Assembly (NCBI GenBank): GCA_023701435.1
Contig: JAMPXB010000006.1
Location: 62,001 to 126,000, forward strand
Length of the DNA: 64,000 bases
Origin: Bacteriovoracaceae bacterium
Lineage (GTDB): Bacteria; Bdellovibrionota; Bacteriovoracia; Bacteriovoracales; Bacteriovoracaceae
Reading direction: 5' to 3'
The notes under the pieces are model-generated. The model was not told the origin of the DNA. It saw nothing but the letters and a program-made list of their open reading frames with translations, and made no database searches. Shown in pieces: positions 25,501 to 34,333 of the stretch. Each line of letters begins with the position of its first letter. The first letter of the stretch is position 1. The translations under genes and the position numbers were made by a program.

Positions 25501-26899
25501 TGATGCCATGGTGGATGACCTGATGGATTGGTTCACTCGTGAGCGCACCCTCATTGGCGACATTAATTCACCACAGAAGCTTGATGAATTTGTGAATCTT
25601 GTGGCCAAATTCCAACGAGACCTGGTTTCGATTCATCCCCTGGCCAACGGAAACGGCCGCAGTACCCGTGAATTTGCCCTCTCCTACGCCCTGATGCGCG
25701 AAGGTTTTCCACCTCCAAGAATTATCGAACCCGATGCAGATATTTATAAGAGTGAAAAAGAATGGGCCAAGATCATCAAGCACGGAATTCTCGCCAGTGA
25801 TTTCCTGATGGATGATTTAACGGAACGTTTAAGATTCGGTCTTCCGATTGAAAACTCCGTGGACCTTATCACTCCTTATACCCGTCCCCCGGTTAAGGTG
25901 GCGCTCAAGGGTGAGAAGAAAACTCCCCAGATGGAGGGAGTGGAATACATTGATCCTCGCCTCTATCGGGAAATTGTAAAACGCGAATTGCAAAATGATC
26001 CGCTCCTGAAGGAAACTTTTAAATCCAAACCGGTCGAGTCCTGGGACATTGTTCATAAACGAGTCGATGAAGTGTTTGCTAAAAACAACATCTACTATAA
26101 GCATCCTAAAAAAGGGATTGAACGAGTGGAAATTGGTTACGTCGATGAAGACTTCAAACACCTTTATGGGAAATCAAGTTTTCATGATCCCGAACTCTTT
26201 AACTTTAAAATGAAGACCTGGTATTCCGATGACATCACCTGGAGGGGGCTTGCCTCCAAGCATGCAGTCAAGAGTGAAGAAGAAATTCTTTCGATGTTCA
26301 AGGAACTCAACACCCACATGGCCTCCAATGCGGTGGTGGGAAAAGTGCGGGGCAAGGCCACTCCGGAAGATATCCGCAAAGCAGCGCTGGAAGATTTTGA
26401 AAAATATAACGACAACGTCTTTAACGACGGTCTGGTACAGATGGCCCGCGACCATTCGGAAACCGGTCCCATGTATGGCATCAGTTACGGCTACTCCACT
26501 TCCAAAAACCGTGACGTAGGCAAGGCCTTCGCCATGGGTGCGATGGTGGTGGGAGAATATGGCGCCCATAAGGCCCCGGAGCTTCAGGCCCTCTTAAAAT
26601 CCCGGGTGCTGGTTGGGGCGCGGAAGGCCCATAAAGATGTGGACCTCACCCGCCTTAAACAAGTGCGGGAAGAATTCTCTTATAAGTATGGCCGTCAGCA
26701 GGAAGTGATGGGAGTCGGTGCCAGCGATCCTGATTCCATTTCCATTATCCAGACCATTGATGCTCAAGGTGAAGTAGAGCTGACTTATCTGAGAAATAAA
26801 AACAAACCAAATGAGATTTTAGTGATCAAGGGAGATATTGATCCTGACGCCACTCCCAATCCTGATCAGATTAAGCGCACCGTCGATCTCAAACGCTAA
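22526..26899 (+). CDS. Exported 1457-aa protein with Fic domain and possible ADP-ribosyltransferase-like C-terminus
   Basis: A signal peptide is followed by a Cys-rich region: 16 Cys in residues 1-309, none in the remaining 1148. Amphipathic and glycine/alanine-rich helices fill ~310-480, and a long helical linker ~490-740. A Fic domain spans ~830-1080, with the catalytic motif HPLANGNGR starting at H1037. The Fic fold is interrupted by a coiled-coil insert. Toward the C-terminus a WRG (R1240), an STS (S1324-S1326) and a QxE (Q1391, E1393) occur in the order of an R-S-E ADP-ribosyltransferase. The Fic call is solid; the ART call is inference. GGAGG precedes the ATG at 22526, which overlaps the upstream stop. 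A strong terminator follows. Confidence 0.85.
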   Translation: MRTLVGLKLALILLVSSLSSWGPISISWAKASTCENGECAQKLIDRLEDVGGLYKKSCLPSKVDNGLNEECWKYLTEINHLEKELAKQQTLLEQRLGCDTGDCKHPDQELSLNFQVKKLAETEDSLSCSEPKKLEIKKQCPSDMNCVLVSSALTVGGYLAEMMVPENAKPKGCHLGDDSCVTQLATGFLKAAISFFEGAWGLLKMAGNAANKKMTEFWSWVKGAEDHSSTSQLAMAKASEDSGVFDSLVNDFPGTMKKIWGALMGSVKEWLKTDIFCQKWSGVPHLSKCEKPTESFDCMSCKTWANGLCAATGTLVAEVVPAFLTGGLVTAVKHGASGAAKISKLFKVSDKGIKAIKGSRAGKAAAETTAKIDKVLKISTGVKATKAAVEAALASIRKYLTSPLRKTLKASYASMSKAFTQKGVYLMESPAGKVIHFSGKVLKTTGKVVIYPIENPLTVMAYKAGERSFDKVLKLGSPKLAATTTVTTAVSSQQKNLESLLARIEEAKVKKSKKKDLLKLEEELLSQVEPVRRKLLKEILASDKTEFSDIIKHLYPELQYGDLARKLPADKILKAEKELFLEIEAMADGPLKSALTKKFNSHVIQGEARIRVVGKSSPTYKQIIDNSKLPSEERFEEAMKLLKRENLSADEKAKLSKALEEAHLAGPDNGVFEYSWSELREKYKILTDAGFTKDEADILIRAGLAGRPPVRELLQPGDTLFSGFAEDIVEGNFLEKREKLSKLIDEKYTKRRDNFITRAIYGAEDKREAITIQDNVESLYFVDYQHNVPELDTFIKGEKTVNKSQMAKRYDEDAFTNFKEARNYLLTNKPAMTKDTLLQVHRKMMKGGIEKVPEKDLGQIRDGHWYGGVPASHAIDEAIIHEVKNNPYLTWIEHGKTADGKGFGQIMYPNVDDVRKEGLDLIRKNHPKLVIEIEDYQALSKKYNNLYSDYNKKDSVWQGSPEGIKAREELQLLGDRYTALSKNKKQVTQKLVDAMVDDLMDWFTRERTLIGDINSPQKLDEFVNLVAKFQRDLVSIHPLANGNGRSTREFALSYALMREGFPPPRIIEPDADIYKSEKEWAKIIKHGILASDFLMDDLTERLRFGLPIENSVDLITPYTRPPVKVALKGEKKTPQMEGVEYIDPRLYREIVKRELQNDPLLKETFKSKPVESWDIVHKRVDEVFAKNNIYYKHPKKGIERVEIGYVDEDFKHLYGKSSFHDPELFNFKMKTWYSDDITWRGLASKHAVKSEEEILSMFKELNTHMASNAVVGKVRGKATPEDIRKAALEDFEKYNDNVFNDGLVQMARDHSETGPMYGISYGYSTSKNRDVGKAFAMGAMVVGEYGAHKAPELQALLKSRVLVGARKAHKDVDLTRLKQVREEFSYKYGRQQEVMGVGASDPDSISIIQTIDAQGEVELTYLRNKNKPNEILVIKGDIDPDATPNPDQIKRTVDLKR

Positions 26900-26912
26900 A
26901 CAAAACTAAGAC

Positions 26913-26947
26913 AAAAAAGAGGGTCCTTTAAGAGGGCCCTCTTTTTT
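26913..26947 (+). terminator. Terminator of the Fic/ART-like gene
   Basis: A 14-bp stem (26913-26926 with 26934-26947), one G-U pair, 7-nt loop, ending in a T-run. The stem is flanked by A and T tracts. Confidence 0.9.
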
Positions 26948-26955
26948 GAGATAAT
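26947..26955 (+). promoter_or_regulatory. Extended -10 of phrB, leaderless arrangement
   Basis: TGA-GATAAT ends 6 nt before the phrB ATG at 26962; no Shine-Dalgarno. It abuts the preceding terminator, and the -35 would fall inside the terminator stem. Confidence 0.5.
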
Positions 26956-26961
26956 CCGGAC

Positions 26962-28344
26962 ATGTCAACTTTATGCTGGATCAGACGCGATTTACGACTC
27001 CATGATCATGTGGCCCTCTCCAAGGCCTTAGATGAGGGAGAAACCACCTTAGTGTTTGTCTTTGATCCGCACATTCTGGGTAAACTTACCGACAAGCATG
27101 ATCGTCGGGTGACTTTCATTTATCAGTCGCTGCAGGAAATCGAGAGTGAGCTACAAAAAAAAGGCTCTTCTCTTATTATCCTCTATGGAAACCCCGAAGA
27201 AGAAATTCCCAAGCTCGCCGCTCACCTAAAAGTCAGTGGTGTCTATTGCAACCGCGATTATGAGCCCTATGCTAAAGAGCGCGACAGCAAGGTTGAAAAA
27301 AAACTTAAAACCCTCGGCATAAACTTTGAACAGTTTAAAGACTCGGTGTTCTTTGAAAAACATGAAGTCTTAACCGGCAGCGGGAGCATCTATAAAGTCT
27401 TCACTCCCTATAAGAACAAGTGGATTGAAACTTTTGAGAAAAATGACAGAACCATTTCCGACTATGAATGCCAGCTAAAAAAGCTTCGCAAATTCTCTCA
27501 TAAAAAAAATATCCTGGATCATAACTGGTATAAAGAAATTGGTTTCATTGAAACTCCTCCTCTTCTTCATGGTGGAACAAAGGCCGCGAAGAAACGACTC
27601 CAGCAATTTGAAAAAATCATTGATGACTATGATGAACAGAGAAATTTTCCCGCGGTAGCTGGAACTTCCAATCTCTCAGTCTATCTTCGTCATGGAAATA
27701 TTTCCGTAAGAGACATACTAAGAGTGGCCACCGCCCATTCCTCTTCAGGTGCTAAGACCTGGCTCAGTGAAATTATCTGGCGGGATTTTTATCAGATGAT
27801 TCTGGATGTTTATCCCCATGTGGTTAAAGGATCCTTTAAGCGCGAGTACGATAAAATAAAATATCTTGGCAGTAAGGAAGACTTCCACGCCTGGACCCAA
27901 GGGCAGACGGGCTTTCCCCTGGTGGATGCGGCTATGCGTTGTTTAAATGAGACCGGCATGATGCATAACCGCCTACGCATGGTGGTGGCTTCTTTTCTTT
28001 GTAAGACCCTGCTGGTGGATTGGCGCAAAGGTGAAGAGTACTTTGCCCACAAGCTTCTGGACTTTGATCTGGCCAGCAATAATGGTGGCTGGCAATGGTC
28101 ATCGAGTTCCGGTTGTGATGCCCAACCCTACTTTCGGATTTTTAATCCCTACTCCCAGAGTGAGAAATTTGATTCCCAGGGGGAATTTATCCGCCAGTGG
28201 GTTCCTGAACTGCGAGGCCTCAAAGGAAAAGAGATTCATCATCCGGAGCCACTCCTCGCTCCCGATTATCCTCGACCGATTGTCAGTTATGAACTGAATC
28301 GAAAGCGATGTCTGGCCATGTATGAGATAGTTAAAGATCATTAA
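26962..28344 (+). CDS. phrB: Deoxyribodipyrimidine photolyase
   Basis: A 460-residue class I photolyase. The N-terminal Rossmann-like antenna domain starts WIRRDLRLHDH. The FAD domain carries WLSEIIWRDFYQM, a GFPLVDAAMR segment, HNRLRMVVASFL and the conserved SSGCDAQPYFRIFNP. It reverses UV-induced cyclobutane dimers in a light-dependent way. The length is normal, and all FAD-binding and dimer-pocket segments are present. It stands alone between the Fic-gene terminator and the sdh operon. Confidence 0.93.
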   Translation: MSTLCWIRRDLRLHDHVALSKALDEGETTLVFVFDPHILGKLTDKHDRRVTFIYQSLQEIESELQKKGSSLIILYGNPEEEIPKLAAHLKVSGVYCNRDYEPYAKERDSKVEKKLKTLGINFEQFKDSVFFEKHEVLTGSGSIYKVFTPYKNKWIETFEKNDRTISDYECQLKKLRKFSHKKNILDHNWYKEIGFIETPPLLHGGTKAAKKRLQQFEKIIDDYDEQRNFPAVAGTSNLSVYLRHGNISVRDILRVATAHSSSGAKTWLSEIIWRDFYQMILDVYPHVVKGSFKREYDKIKYLGSKEDFHAWTQGQTGFPLVDAAMRCLNETGMMHNRLRMVVASFLCKTLLVDWRKGEEYFAHKLLDFDLASNNGGWQWSSSSGCDAQPYFRIFNPYSQSEKFDSQGEFIRQWVPELRGLKGKEIHHPEPLLAPDYPRPIVSYELNRKRCLAMYEIVKDH

Positions 28345-28399
28345 AAAACCATCATGACGCTGTCGGTTATTATTCCCATGAAAAATAGTCATTTCTCGA

Positions 28400-28427
28400 C
28401 TGACAACTCGTGCAAATCTGTTACAGT
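28400..28427 (+). promoter_or_regulatory. Candidate promoter of sdhCAB
   Basis: CTGACA (28400-28405), 16-bp spacer, TACAGT (28422-28427), about 60 bp upstream of the sdhC ATG. Confidence 0.4.
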
Positions 28428-28489
28428 AAAACCACTTATTTCTGCGACTTAAATCCGTTTAATTTATATCTCAAAGGGAGTTCTTTTGT

Positions 28490-29164
28490 ATGATGACATC
28501 AGCTGTTAATCATTACTTTCGTTCTTCCATTGGTAGAAAACACCTCGTTGGTATCACGGGCCTGCTTCTTTGTGGGTTCTTAGTGAGTCACCTATTGGGT
28601 AACCTTCTGCTTTTGGTTGGACCTGATGCTTTTAATCTTTACGCCCACAAACTGGTTTCTCTGGGTGGTCTTCTTTATGTTCTCGAGGCCGGACTAGCTC
28701 TGGTTTTTCTTGTCCACATGTACCTGGCCGTAAGATTGAATTTAGAAAACCTTCGTTCTCGCGGAAAGTATGCTGTTAAAAAGCGCACTGGTCGTGGAAC
28801 AACTCTGATGTCAGCAACCATGCCTTACACTGGTATGATTCTTCTGGTTTTCTTGGTTCTTCACCTGATGAATCTTAAATTCGGATCAGTCTATACAACC
28901 GTGGTAGATGGCACTGAAATGCGTGATATCTACAAAACCACCATGGAATACTTTGCAAGTCCTGTCAGCGTTGGCTGGTATGTCTTTGCTATGTTCTGTG
29001 CTGCTTTCCATACTGCTCATGGTTTCTCTTCTGCTTTCCAGTCACTTGGTTGGAACCATCCAAAGTATTACGGTAAAGTTAAAATCATTGGCTATCTCTA
29101 CGCTATTCTGGTCGGCGGCGGTTTCGCTTTCGTATCAGTTTGGGCCTATCTGAAGGGAGTGTAA
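28490..29164 (+). CDS. sdhC: Succinate dehydrogenase cytochrome b558 subunit
   Basis: A 224-residue, five-TM protein of the B. subtilis/epsilon-type b558 family, the single large anchor subunit of three-subunit enzymes. Haem-ligand-region His residues are visible: SHLLGN in the first [19 protein letters not shown] and [17 protein letters not shown] Shine-Dalgarno precedes the ATG. It anchors SdhAB in the inner membrane and exchanges electrons with quinone. sdhA follows after 1 bp. Confidence 0.94.
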   Translation: MMTSAVNHYFRSSIGRKHLVGITGLLLCGFLVSHLLGNLLLLVGPDAFNLYAHKLVSLGGLLYVLEAGLALVFLVHMYLAVRLNLENLRSRGKYAVKKRTGRGTTLMSATMPYTGMILLVFLVLHLMNLKFGSVYTTVVDGTEMRDIYKTTMEYFASPVSVGWYVFAMFCAAFHTAHGFSSAFQSLGWNHPKYYGKVKIIGYLYAILVGGGFAFVSVWAYLKGV

Positions 29165-29165
29165 T

Positions 29166-31085
29166 ATGTCTCTTAATCTTGACTCAAAAATTCCGAGCGG
29201 CCCTCTCTCTGAAAAATGGGCAAAACATAAATTTGAAATGAAGCGGGTTAACCCTGCCAACAAAAGAAAGTTCACCGTTATCGTAGTTGGTACTGGTCTG
29301 GCCGGAGCTTCTGCTTCAGCAACCCTCGCCGAACTTGGTTACAATGTTCTTTCATTCTGTATTCAGGATTCAGCTCGTCGTGCTCACTCGATTGCTGCTC
29401 AAGGTGGTATCAACGCCGCAAAGAACTATCCAAACGATGGTGACTCAGTAAAAAACCTTTTCTACGACACCATTAAAGGTGGAGACTACCGTGCACGTGA
29501 AGCCAACGTTTACCGTCTGGCCGAAGTGTCCAATAACATCATCGATCAGATGGTCGCCCAAGGCGTTCCCTTTGCCCGTGAATACGGCGGTTACCTCGAT
29601 AACCGTTCATTCGGTGGTGCTCAGGTAAGTCGTACCTTCTATGCCCGTGGACAAACTGGTCAACAGCTTCTTCTCGGTGCCTACTCAGGTATGATGAAGA
29701 TGGTTTCCAAAGGCAAAATCAAGCAATACAACCGTCGTGAGATGATGGACCTTGTGACCATCAACGGTAAAGCACGCGGTATCATCGTTCGTAACCTGAT
29801 TACTGGTGAACTTGAAAGATACGCAGCTGATGCTGTTCTTCTTTGTACCGGTGGTTACGGAAACGTTTTCTATCTTTCAACTAACGCTCAGGTTTCTAAC
29901 GGCTCGGCCGCTTGGAGATGTCACAAGCGTGGTGCAGGATTTGCCAACCCTTGCTTTACTCAGATTCACCCTACTTGTATTCCTGTTCACGGAGACTATC
30001 AGTCTAAGCTAACCCTTATGTCTGAATCTCTTCGTAACGATGGACGTGTTTGGGTTCCGAAAAAAGAAGGCGATACTCGTAAGCCAGCTGATATCCCTGA
30101 TGAAGAAAGAGATTACTACCTTGAGCGCGTTTACCCATCATTCGGTAACCTGGCCCCTCGTGACGTATCTTCACGTCAGGCAAAATTCCGTTGCGATGAA
30201 GGCAAAGGCGTAGGCCCTACCAAGCAAGCCGTTTATCTGGATTTCCGTGATGCCATTAAGCGTGACGGTAAAGAAGTTATTGCCGGCAAGTACGGAAACC
30301 TCTTTGAAATGTATGAAAGAATCACTGCTGATGATCCTTATAAAACACCAATGATGATCTACCCTGCTGTTCACTACACTATGGGTGGTCTGTGGGTGGA
30401 TTATAACCTTCAATCAACTATTCCAGGACTTCATGTTCTAGGCGAAGCGAACTTCTCAGATCACGGTGCTAACCGTCTGGGTGCTTCTGCTCTGATGCAG
30501 GGTCTGGCCGATGGTTACTTTGTTATCCCGTACACTCTAAGTAATTACCTTGCTTCAACTCCACTTGAGAAAGTAACAACTGAAGACAATGCTTTCAAAG
30601 ATGCTGAGCAGGCAGTAATGCTTCAGACTTCAAAAATTCTGGGCATCAAAGGTAAGAGAACCGTTTCTGACTTCCACAAGGCCCTAGGCCACATTATGTG
30701 GGACAAAGTCGGTATGAGCCGTAACGAAGAAGGACTCAAGTCTGCCATTAACGAAATCAGAAAACTTCGTGAAGAATTCTGGCATGACGTGAATGTTCCT
30801 GGAGACACTGGTAACTTTAACCTTGAACTTCATAAAGCAACTCGCGTAGCTGATTATCTTGAGCTTGGTGAACTGATGGCGCTGGACGCTCTTGAGCGTA
30901 AAGAGTCTTGCGGCGGTCACTTCCGTGAAGAGTTCCAGACTCCAGACAATGAAGCTAGACGCGATGATGAACACTTTACTCACGCTGCTGTATGGGAATA
31001 CACCGGTCAAAACTCAAGCCCTATCCGTCATACGGAAGAGCTAAAGTTTGAGAATGTTCAACTTGCTACACGTTCGTACAAATAA
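29166..31085 (+). CDS. sdhA: Succinate dehydrogenase flavoprotein subunit
   Basis: A 639-residue protein. The FAD Rossmann motif is [13 protein letters not shown], the covalent FAD His lies in [13 protein letters not shown], and substrate-site residues are in QIHPTCIP and the SESLRNDG loop. [10 protein letters not shown] and [14 protein letters not shown] close the FAD domain. The B. subtilis-type length goes with the b558 anchor. Succinate to fumarate (or the reverse) occurs at the cytoplasmic face. Arg codons are almost all CGT, unlike the neighbours, as expected of a highly expressed gene. Confidence 0.96.
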   Translation: MSLNLDSKIPSGPLSEKWAKHKFEMKRVNPANKRKFTVIVVGTGLAGASASATLAELGYNVLSFCIQDSARRAHSIAAQGGINAAKNYPNDGDSVKNLFYDTIKGGDYRAREANVYRLAEVSNNIIDQMVAQGVPFAREYGGYLDNRSFGGAQVSRTFYARGQTGQQLLLGAYSGMMKMVSKGKIKQYNRREMMDLVTINGKARGIIVRNLITGELERYAADAVLLCTGGYGNVFYLSTNAQVSNGSAAWRCHKRGAGFANPCFTQIHPTCIPVHGDYQSKLTLMSESLRNDGRVWVPKKEGDTRKPADIPDEERDYYLERVYPSFGNLAPRDVSSRQAKFRCDEGKGVGPTKQAVYLDFRDAIKRDGKEVIAGKYGNLFEMYERITADDPYKTPMMIYPAVHYTMGGLWVDYNLQSTIPGLHVLGEANFSDHGANRLGASALMQGLADGYFVIPYTLSNYLASTPLEKVTTEDNAFKDAEQAVMLQTSKILGIKGKRTVSDFHKALGHIMWDKVGMSRNEEGLKSAINEIRKLREEFWHDVNVPGDTGNFNLELHKATRVADYLELGELMALDALERKESCGGHFREEFQTPDNEARRDDEHFTHAAVWEYTGQNSSPIRHTEELKFENVQLATRSYK

Positions 31086-31097
31086 GGAGCCCATTTT

Positions 31098-31892
31098 ATG
31101 GCATCTACAACAGATACTATGTCGTTAAACCTTAAAATTTGGCGTCAAAAAGACCCAACCGTAGAAGGTAAACTTGTTGATTATAAAGTGGACAATGTTT
31201 CACCAGACCAATCTTTCCTGGAAATGATTGATGTTTTGAATGACCAGCTTGTCCGCAAAGGCGAAGATCCTATCGCTTTTGACCATGACTGCCGCGAAGG
31301 TATTTGTGGTATGTGCTCAATGACAATCGATGGTAAAGCTCACGGCGGTTTCAAAAACACGACAACTTGTCAGGTTCACATGAGACTTTATAAGAGTGGT
31401 GATACTATCGTGATTGAGCCATTCCGCGCTCAGGCCTTCCCGGTTATTAAAGACCTTACTGTTGACCGCTCGGCCATTGATAAAGTTATGGCCGCTGGTG
31501 GATACGTAACTGCCAACACTGGTAATGCTCCAGATGGTAACGCGATTCCTATTCCTAAGCCGGTTGCTGATGCTGCTATGGACGCTGCTGCTTGTATCGG
31601 TTGTGGTGCTTGCGTAGCTTCTTGTCCAAACGGTTCAGGAATGCTTTTCATGTCAGCTAAGGTTTCTCAGCTGGCCCTTCTTCCTCAAGGTAAGCCGGAA
31701 GCTCCTCGTCGCGCTTTGAATATGGTTTACACTCACGATTCTCTTGGTTTCGGTAACTGTTCAGTTCACGCTGAATGTGAAGCAACTTGCCCGAAAGGAA
31801 TTTCTATCGAGCACATTGCCCGCGCTAACCGTGAATATATGAAAGCTGCTTTCAGCTATCATGAAAAGACACATTCCGAAGGCGGAGCTTAA
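31098..31892 (+). CDS. sdhB: Succinate dehydrogenase iron-sulfur subunit
   Basis: A 264-residue protein. The [2Fe-2S] ligands are in CREGICGMC plus a later Cys, and the [4Fe-4S]/[3Fe-4S] ligands in CIGCGACVASCPNG and CSVHAECEATCPKG. It passes electrons from FAD to the haem/quinone site. AAGGAG precedes the ATG. The stop is followed immediately by a strong terminator, ending the operon. Confidence 0.96.
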   Translation: MASTTDTMSLNLKIWRQKDPTVEGKLVDYKVDNVSPDQSFLEMIDVLNDQLVRKGEDPIAFDHDCREGICGMCSMTIDGKAHGGFKNTTTCQVHMRLYKSGDTIVIEPFRAQAFPVIKDLTVDRSAIDKVMAAGGYVTANTGNAPDGNAIPIPKPVADAAMDAAACIGCGACVASCPNGSGMLFMSAKVSQLALLPQGKPEAPRRALNMVYTHDSLGFGNCSVHAECEATCPKGISIEHIARANREYMKAAFSYHEKTHSEGGA

Positions 31893-32759
31893 TTGAAAAA
31901 TCTGAAGGCCCCGCAAGGGGCCTTTTTTTTGCCCATTTTTATTCTGCTGCTAGGTATGGTCTCCATTCAGTTTGGAGCGTCCCAGGCCAAAGAACTCTTT
32001 CCCGTCCTGGGTGTCGGTGGCACGTCCACTTTAAGGCTGTTGTTTGCGGGCCTTATCATGGCGGCGGTCTTTCGTCCCTGGAAAGTTAAGTTCACGCCCG
32101 CAGTACTAAGAAGCCTCGCCTTCTATGGCGTCTCCTTGGGCTTCATGAATTTTAGTTTCTATTTTGCGCTGGAGAGAATTCCGCTAGGTATTGCCGTGGC
32201 CCTGGAGTTCACAGGTCCTCTGGCGGTGGCCATTTTCTCTTCTCAAAAAAAGATCGATTACCTCTGGGCCTTACTGGCGGCCGTTGGAATCTTTTTGCTC
32301 CTGCCTTTGGATATTAATGCCGAAGCGCTGGACCCAGTGGGCATACTTTTTGCTCTCATTGCCGGACTCTGCTGGGCCCTTTATATCATCTTCGGTAAGA
32401 AGGCCGGAGACACTCTCGCCGGAGGCATTGCTTCCAGCATGGGCATGCTCATTGCCGCCATGGTGGTGCTGCCCTTTGGACTCGCTGCCGACGGTAGCAA
32501 GCTCTTTAATCCCTCTGCTCTTCCTTTAGCTTTAATGGTGGCGGTATTCGGCAGTGCTTTGCCTTATACCCTGGAAATGTTTGCTTTAAAGAAAATGCCC
32601 ACCAAGACCTTTGGTGTGCTGATGAGCATGGAGCCGGCAATTGCTTCTTTTATAGGACTTCTTTTTTTAAGCGAGGCCTTAACTCTTACCCAATGGCTCG
32701 CCATTCTTTGCGTTATGATTTCTTCCCTCGGTAGCTCACTGACTCAAAAAAATAGCTAA
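31893..32759 (+). CDS. EamA-family (RhtA-like) transporter
   Basis: A ten-TM protein of two EamA repeats, with the RhtA-type segment IFILLLGMVSIQFGASQAKELF near the start; such proteins export amino acids or threonine/homoserine. The frame opens at TTG 31893, but the sdh terminator hairpin lies inside its first 13 codons. The real start is therefore uncertain: TTG 31929 or ATG 31956 are alternatives, the latter removing part of TM1. The homologous alignment with RhtA supports retaining the first TM. No Shine-Dalgarno is clear. Confidence is for the product, less for the start. Confidence 0.85.
   Translation: MKNLKAPQGAFFLPIFILLLGMVSIQFGASQAKELFPVLGVGGTSTLRLLFAGLIMAAVFRPWKVKFTPAVLRSLAFYGVSLGFMNFSFYFALERIPLGIAVALEFTGPLAVAIFSSQKKIDYLWALLAAVGIFLLLPLDINAEALDPVGILFALIAGLCWALYIIFGKKAGDTLAGGIASSMGMLIAAMVVLPFGLAADGSKLFNPSALPLALMVAVFGSALPYTLEMFALKKMPTKTFGVLMSMEPAIASFIGLLFLSEALTLTQWLAILCVMISSLGSSLTQKNS
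31905..31930 (+). terminator. Terminator of sdhCAB, overlapping the EamA start
   Basis: Perfect 8-bp stem AAGGCCCC/GGGGCCTT with GCAA loop, then eight T. It begins 13 nt after the sdhB stop. Confidence 0.9.
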
Positions 32760-32821
32760 CGAGATTTGTCATTTCTTTCCTCACAAAGCATGCAAAAATC
32801 ACTCTCCCTTTGGAGGTGTGC

Positions 32822-33865
32822 ATGAGATGTCTCTTCCTTTTTCTCCTCTTATTTTCTTTCCCCCTGGGGGCCACCAATCATGAACGTCTCATGAGTCTTA
32901 AAACGGTGACCCGTTTTGTTTACGGCTCCTGCAATGATCAAACCGAGGCCCAGCCCTTGTGGAATGAGATGCTTAAGGCCCGTCCTGATTTTTTTATGTG
33001 GGCGGGAGATAATGTCTATGCCGACCGGGAACACAATAAAAGCCTGAAACTTGCCATCCAAAAGCAGAATAAAATCCCCGCCTACTTAGAATTTAAAAAA
33101 GAAGTTCCTATCATGGGTATGTGGGACGACCATGATTTCGGCGGCAATAACACTAACGGCTATTTTGAGCACAAGGTTCAGAATCAAAAGCACTTCCTGG
33201 ATTTTTTAGAAGAACCTGAAAACTCCCAGAGACGTAAACAAGAAGGCGTCTACACCAGCTACACCTTTGGAAAAATCAAGTTCCTCCTTCTGGATAACCG
33301 CTACTTTCTCGATCTTGATCCGGGGGCGGCGATGCTGGGGGAAAAACAATGGCAGTGGCTTGAAAAAGAGCTGACGGACTCCCAGGCGAGCATTCATTTT
33401 ATTATGTCCGGCCTATCCATCCTCTCCCCTGTGCATGCTCTCTCGGATGGTTCCTGGGCCAATTATCCTGAGGAGCGAGACCGCTTACTTCTGCTGGTGG
33501 AAAAACTAAAGACCAAGGGAGTGGTTTTTCTGACGGGAGACATGCACTTTTCCAGCATCTTCAGGCGCCGGGGACATCTGGAGTTTCTCTCCAGTGGCAT
33601 GACCCATCGGGTGCCGCGAATTTTCTGGGGTTATCTGGGCAGTCGATATGAGACCTCTTTTTTCGGACTTAATTTTGGCGTCGTCGACATTGACTGGGAT
33701 GAGGATCAACCGATTCTTTCGATGGCCATTCGTAATCGGCGGGGAGAAGAATTCCACCGGAGGACCTTTCGGCTACAGGACAACCGGTGGATAGAAGATA
33801 AAATGTCAGAGAGTGGCTTTGTGGCAGAGAACTTTGGCGGCAACTTCCTTGATGGAGTCGATTAA
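32822..33865 (+). CDS. PhoD-like metallophosphatase, exported
   Basis: A 347-residue protein starting at the ATG at 32822 (GGAGG six bases upstream). The signal peptide is followed by a PhoD-type calcineurin fold: GSCND, WAGDNVYAD, MWDDHDFGGNN, LLDNRYF and TGDMHFSSIF. These supply the metal-binding Asp/Asn/His residues. Family members are phosphomonoesterases or phosphodiesterases, often in phosphate acquisition or cell-wall teichoic acid turnover. The 3' end overlaps the convergent gene at 33806 by 60 bp, an unusually long overlap. Confidence 0.88.
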   Translation: MRCLFLFLLLFSFPLGATNHERLMSLKTVTRFVYGSCNDQTEAQPLWNEMLKARPDFFMWAGDNVYADREHNKSLKLAIQKQNKIPAYLEFKKEVPIMGMWDDHDFGGNNTNGYFEHKVQNQKHFLDFLEEPENSQRRKQEGVYTSYTFGKIKFLLLDNRYFLDLDPGAAMLGEKQWQWLEKELTDSQASIHFIMSGLSILSPVHALSDGSWANYPEERDRLLLLVEKLKTKGVVFLTGDMHFSSIFRRRGHLEFLSSGMTHRVPRIFWGYLGSRYETSFFGLNFGVVDIDWDEDQPILSMAIRNRRGEEFHRRTFRLQDNRWIEDKMSESGFVAENFGGNFLDGVD

Positions 33866-34156
33866 ACGACCTTCGAGTTTCGCCTCCGTAGTACAAGATT
33901 CCAGGATCACCTGGTAACCCAGGGCCATGCCGTCAAAACGAACCTGGCGACCAAAGTTTCCACAAACCACACGAGACTTATCCAGAGGAATTTCCAACTC
34001 TTTATTGATCACTAAACTTTTATCACTGATATGAATGGATTCCACACCTTCCATCCTAAGGTCCTTAAACTCACAATTTAGGTCTTGGGCAAAAACTTGG
34101 TTCTGAAAAAGAACTAAGAATAATAAAAATAAAGAAGCTTGCATCAGCTTGTTCAT
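33806..34156 (-). CDS. Small exported protein, unknown function
   Basis: A 116-residue protein. ATG 34156 has AAGGAGG upstream, so the longer frame to 34171 is not used. A signal peptide ends near VFA-QD, and the mature part has four Cys, possibly two disulfides. It overlaps the PhoD-like gene convergently by 60 bp, so the C-termini of both proteins share DNA on opposite strands. No family recognised. Confidence 0.7.
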   Translation of the reverse strand: MNKLMQASLFLLFLVLFQNQVFAQDLNCEFKDLRMEGVESIHISDKSLVINKELEIPLDKSRVVCGNFGRQVRFDGMALGYQVILESCTTEAKLEGRLIDSIKEVAAKVLCHKATL

Positions 34157-34333
34157 CCCTTCCTCCTTCATGTGGCGTGGAATATTTTATGAATAACATG
34201 CTGAAATCAAATATGTAATAAGTGCATTTTGGCACTATGTATTTTTTTTAAAGGCCTGTTCTGGGAGTGAAATCTTTAACTTTCTCTTACAACCGCAAGT
34301 TGTCCTTTAGTCCTATTCGTTTTAGGATGAGCT

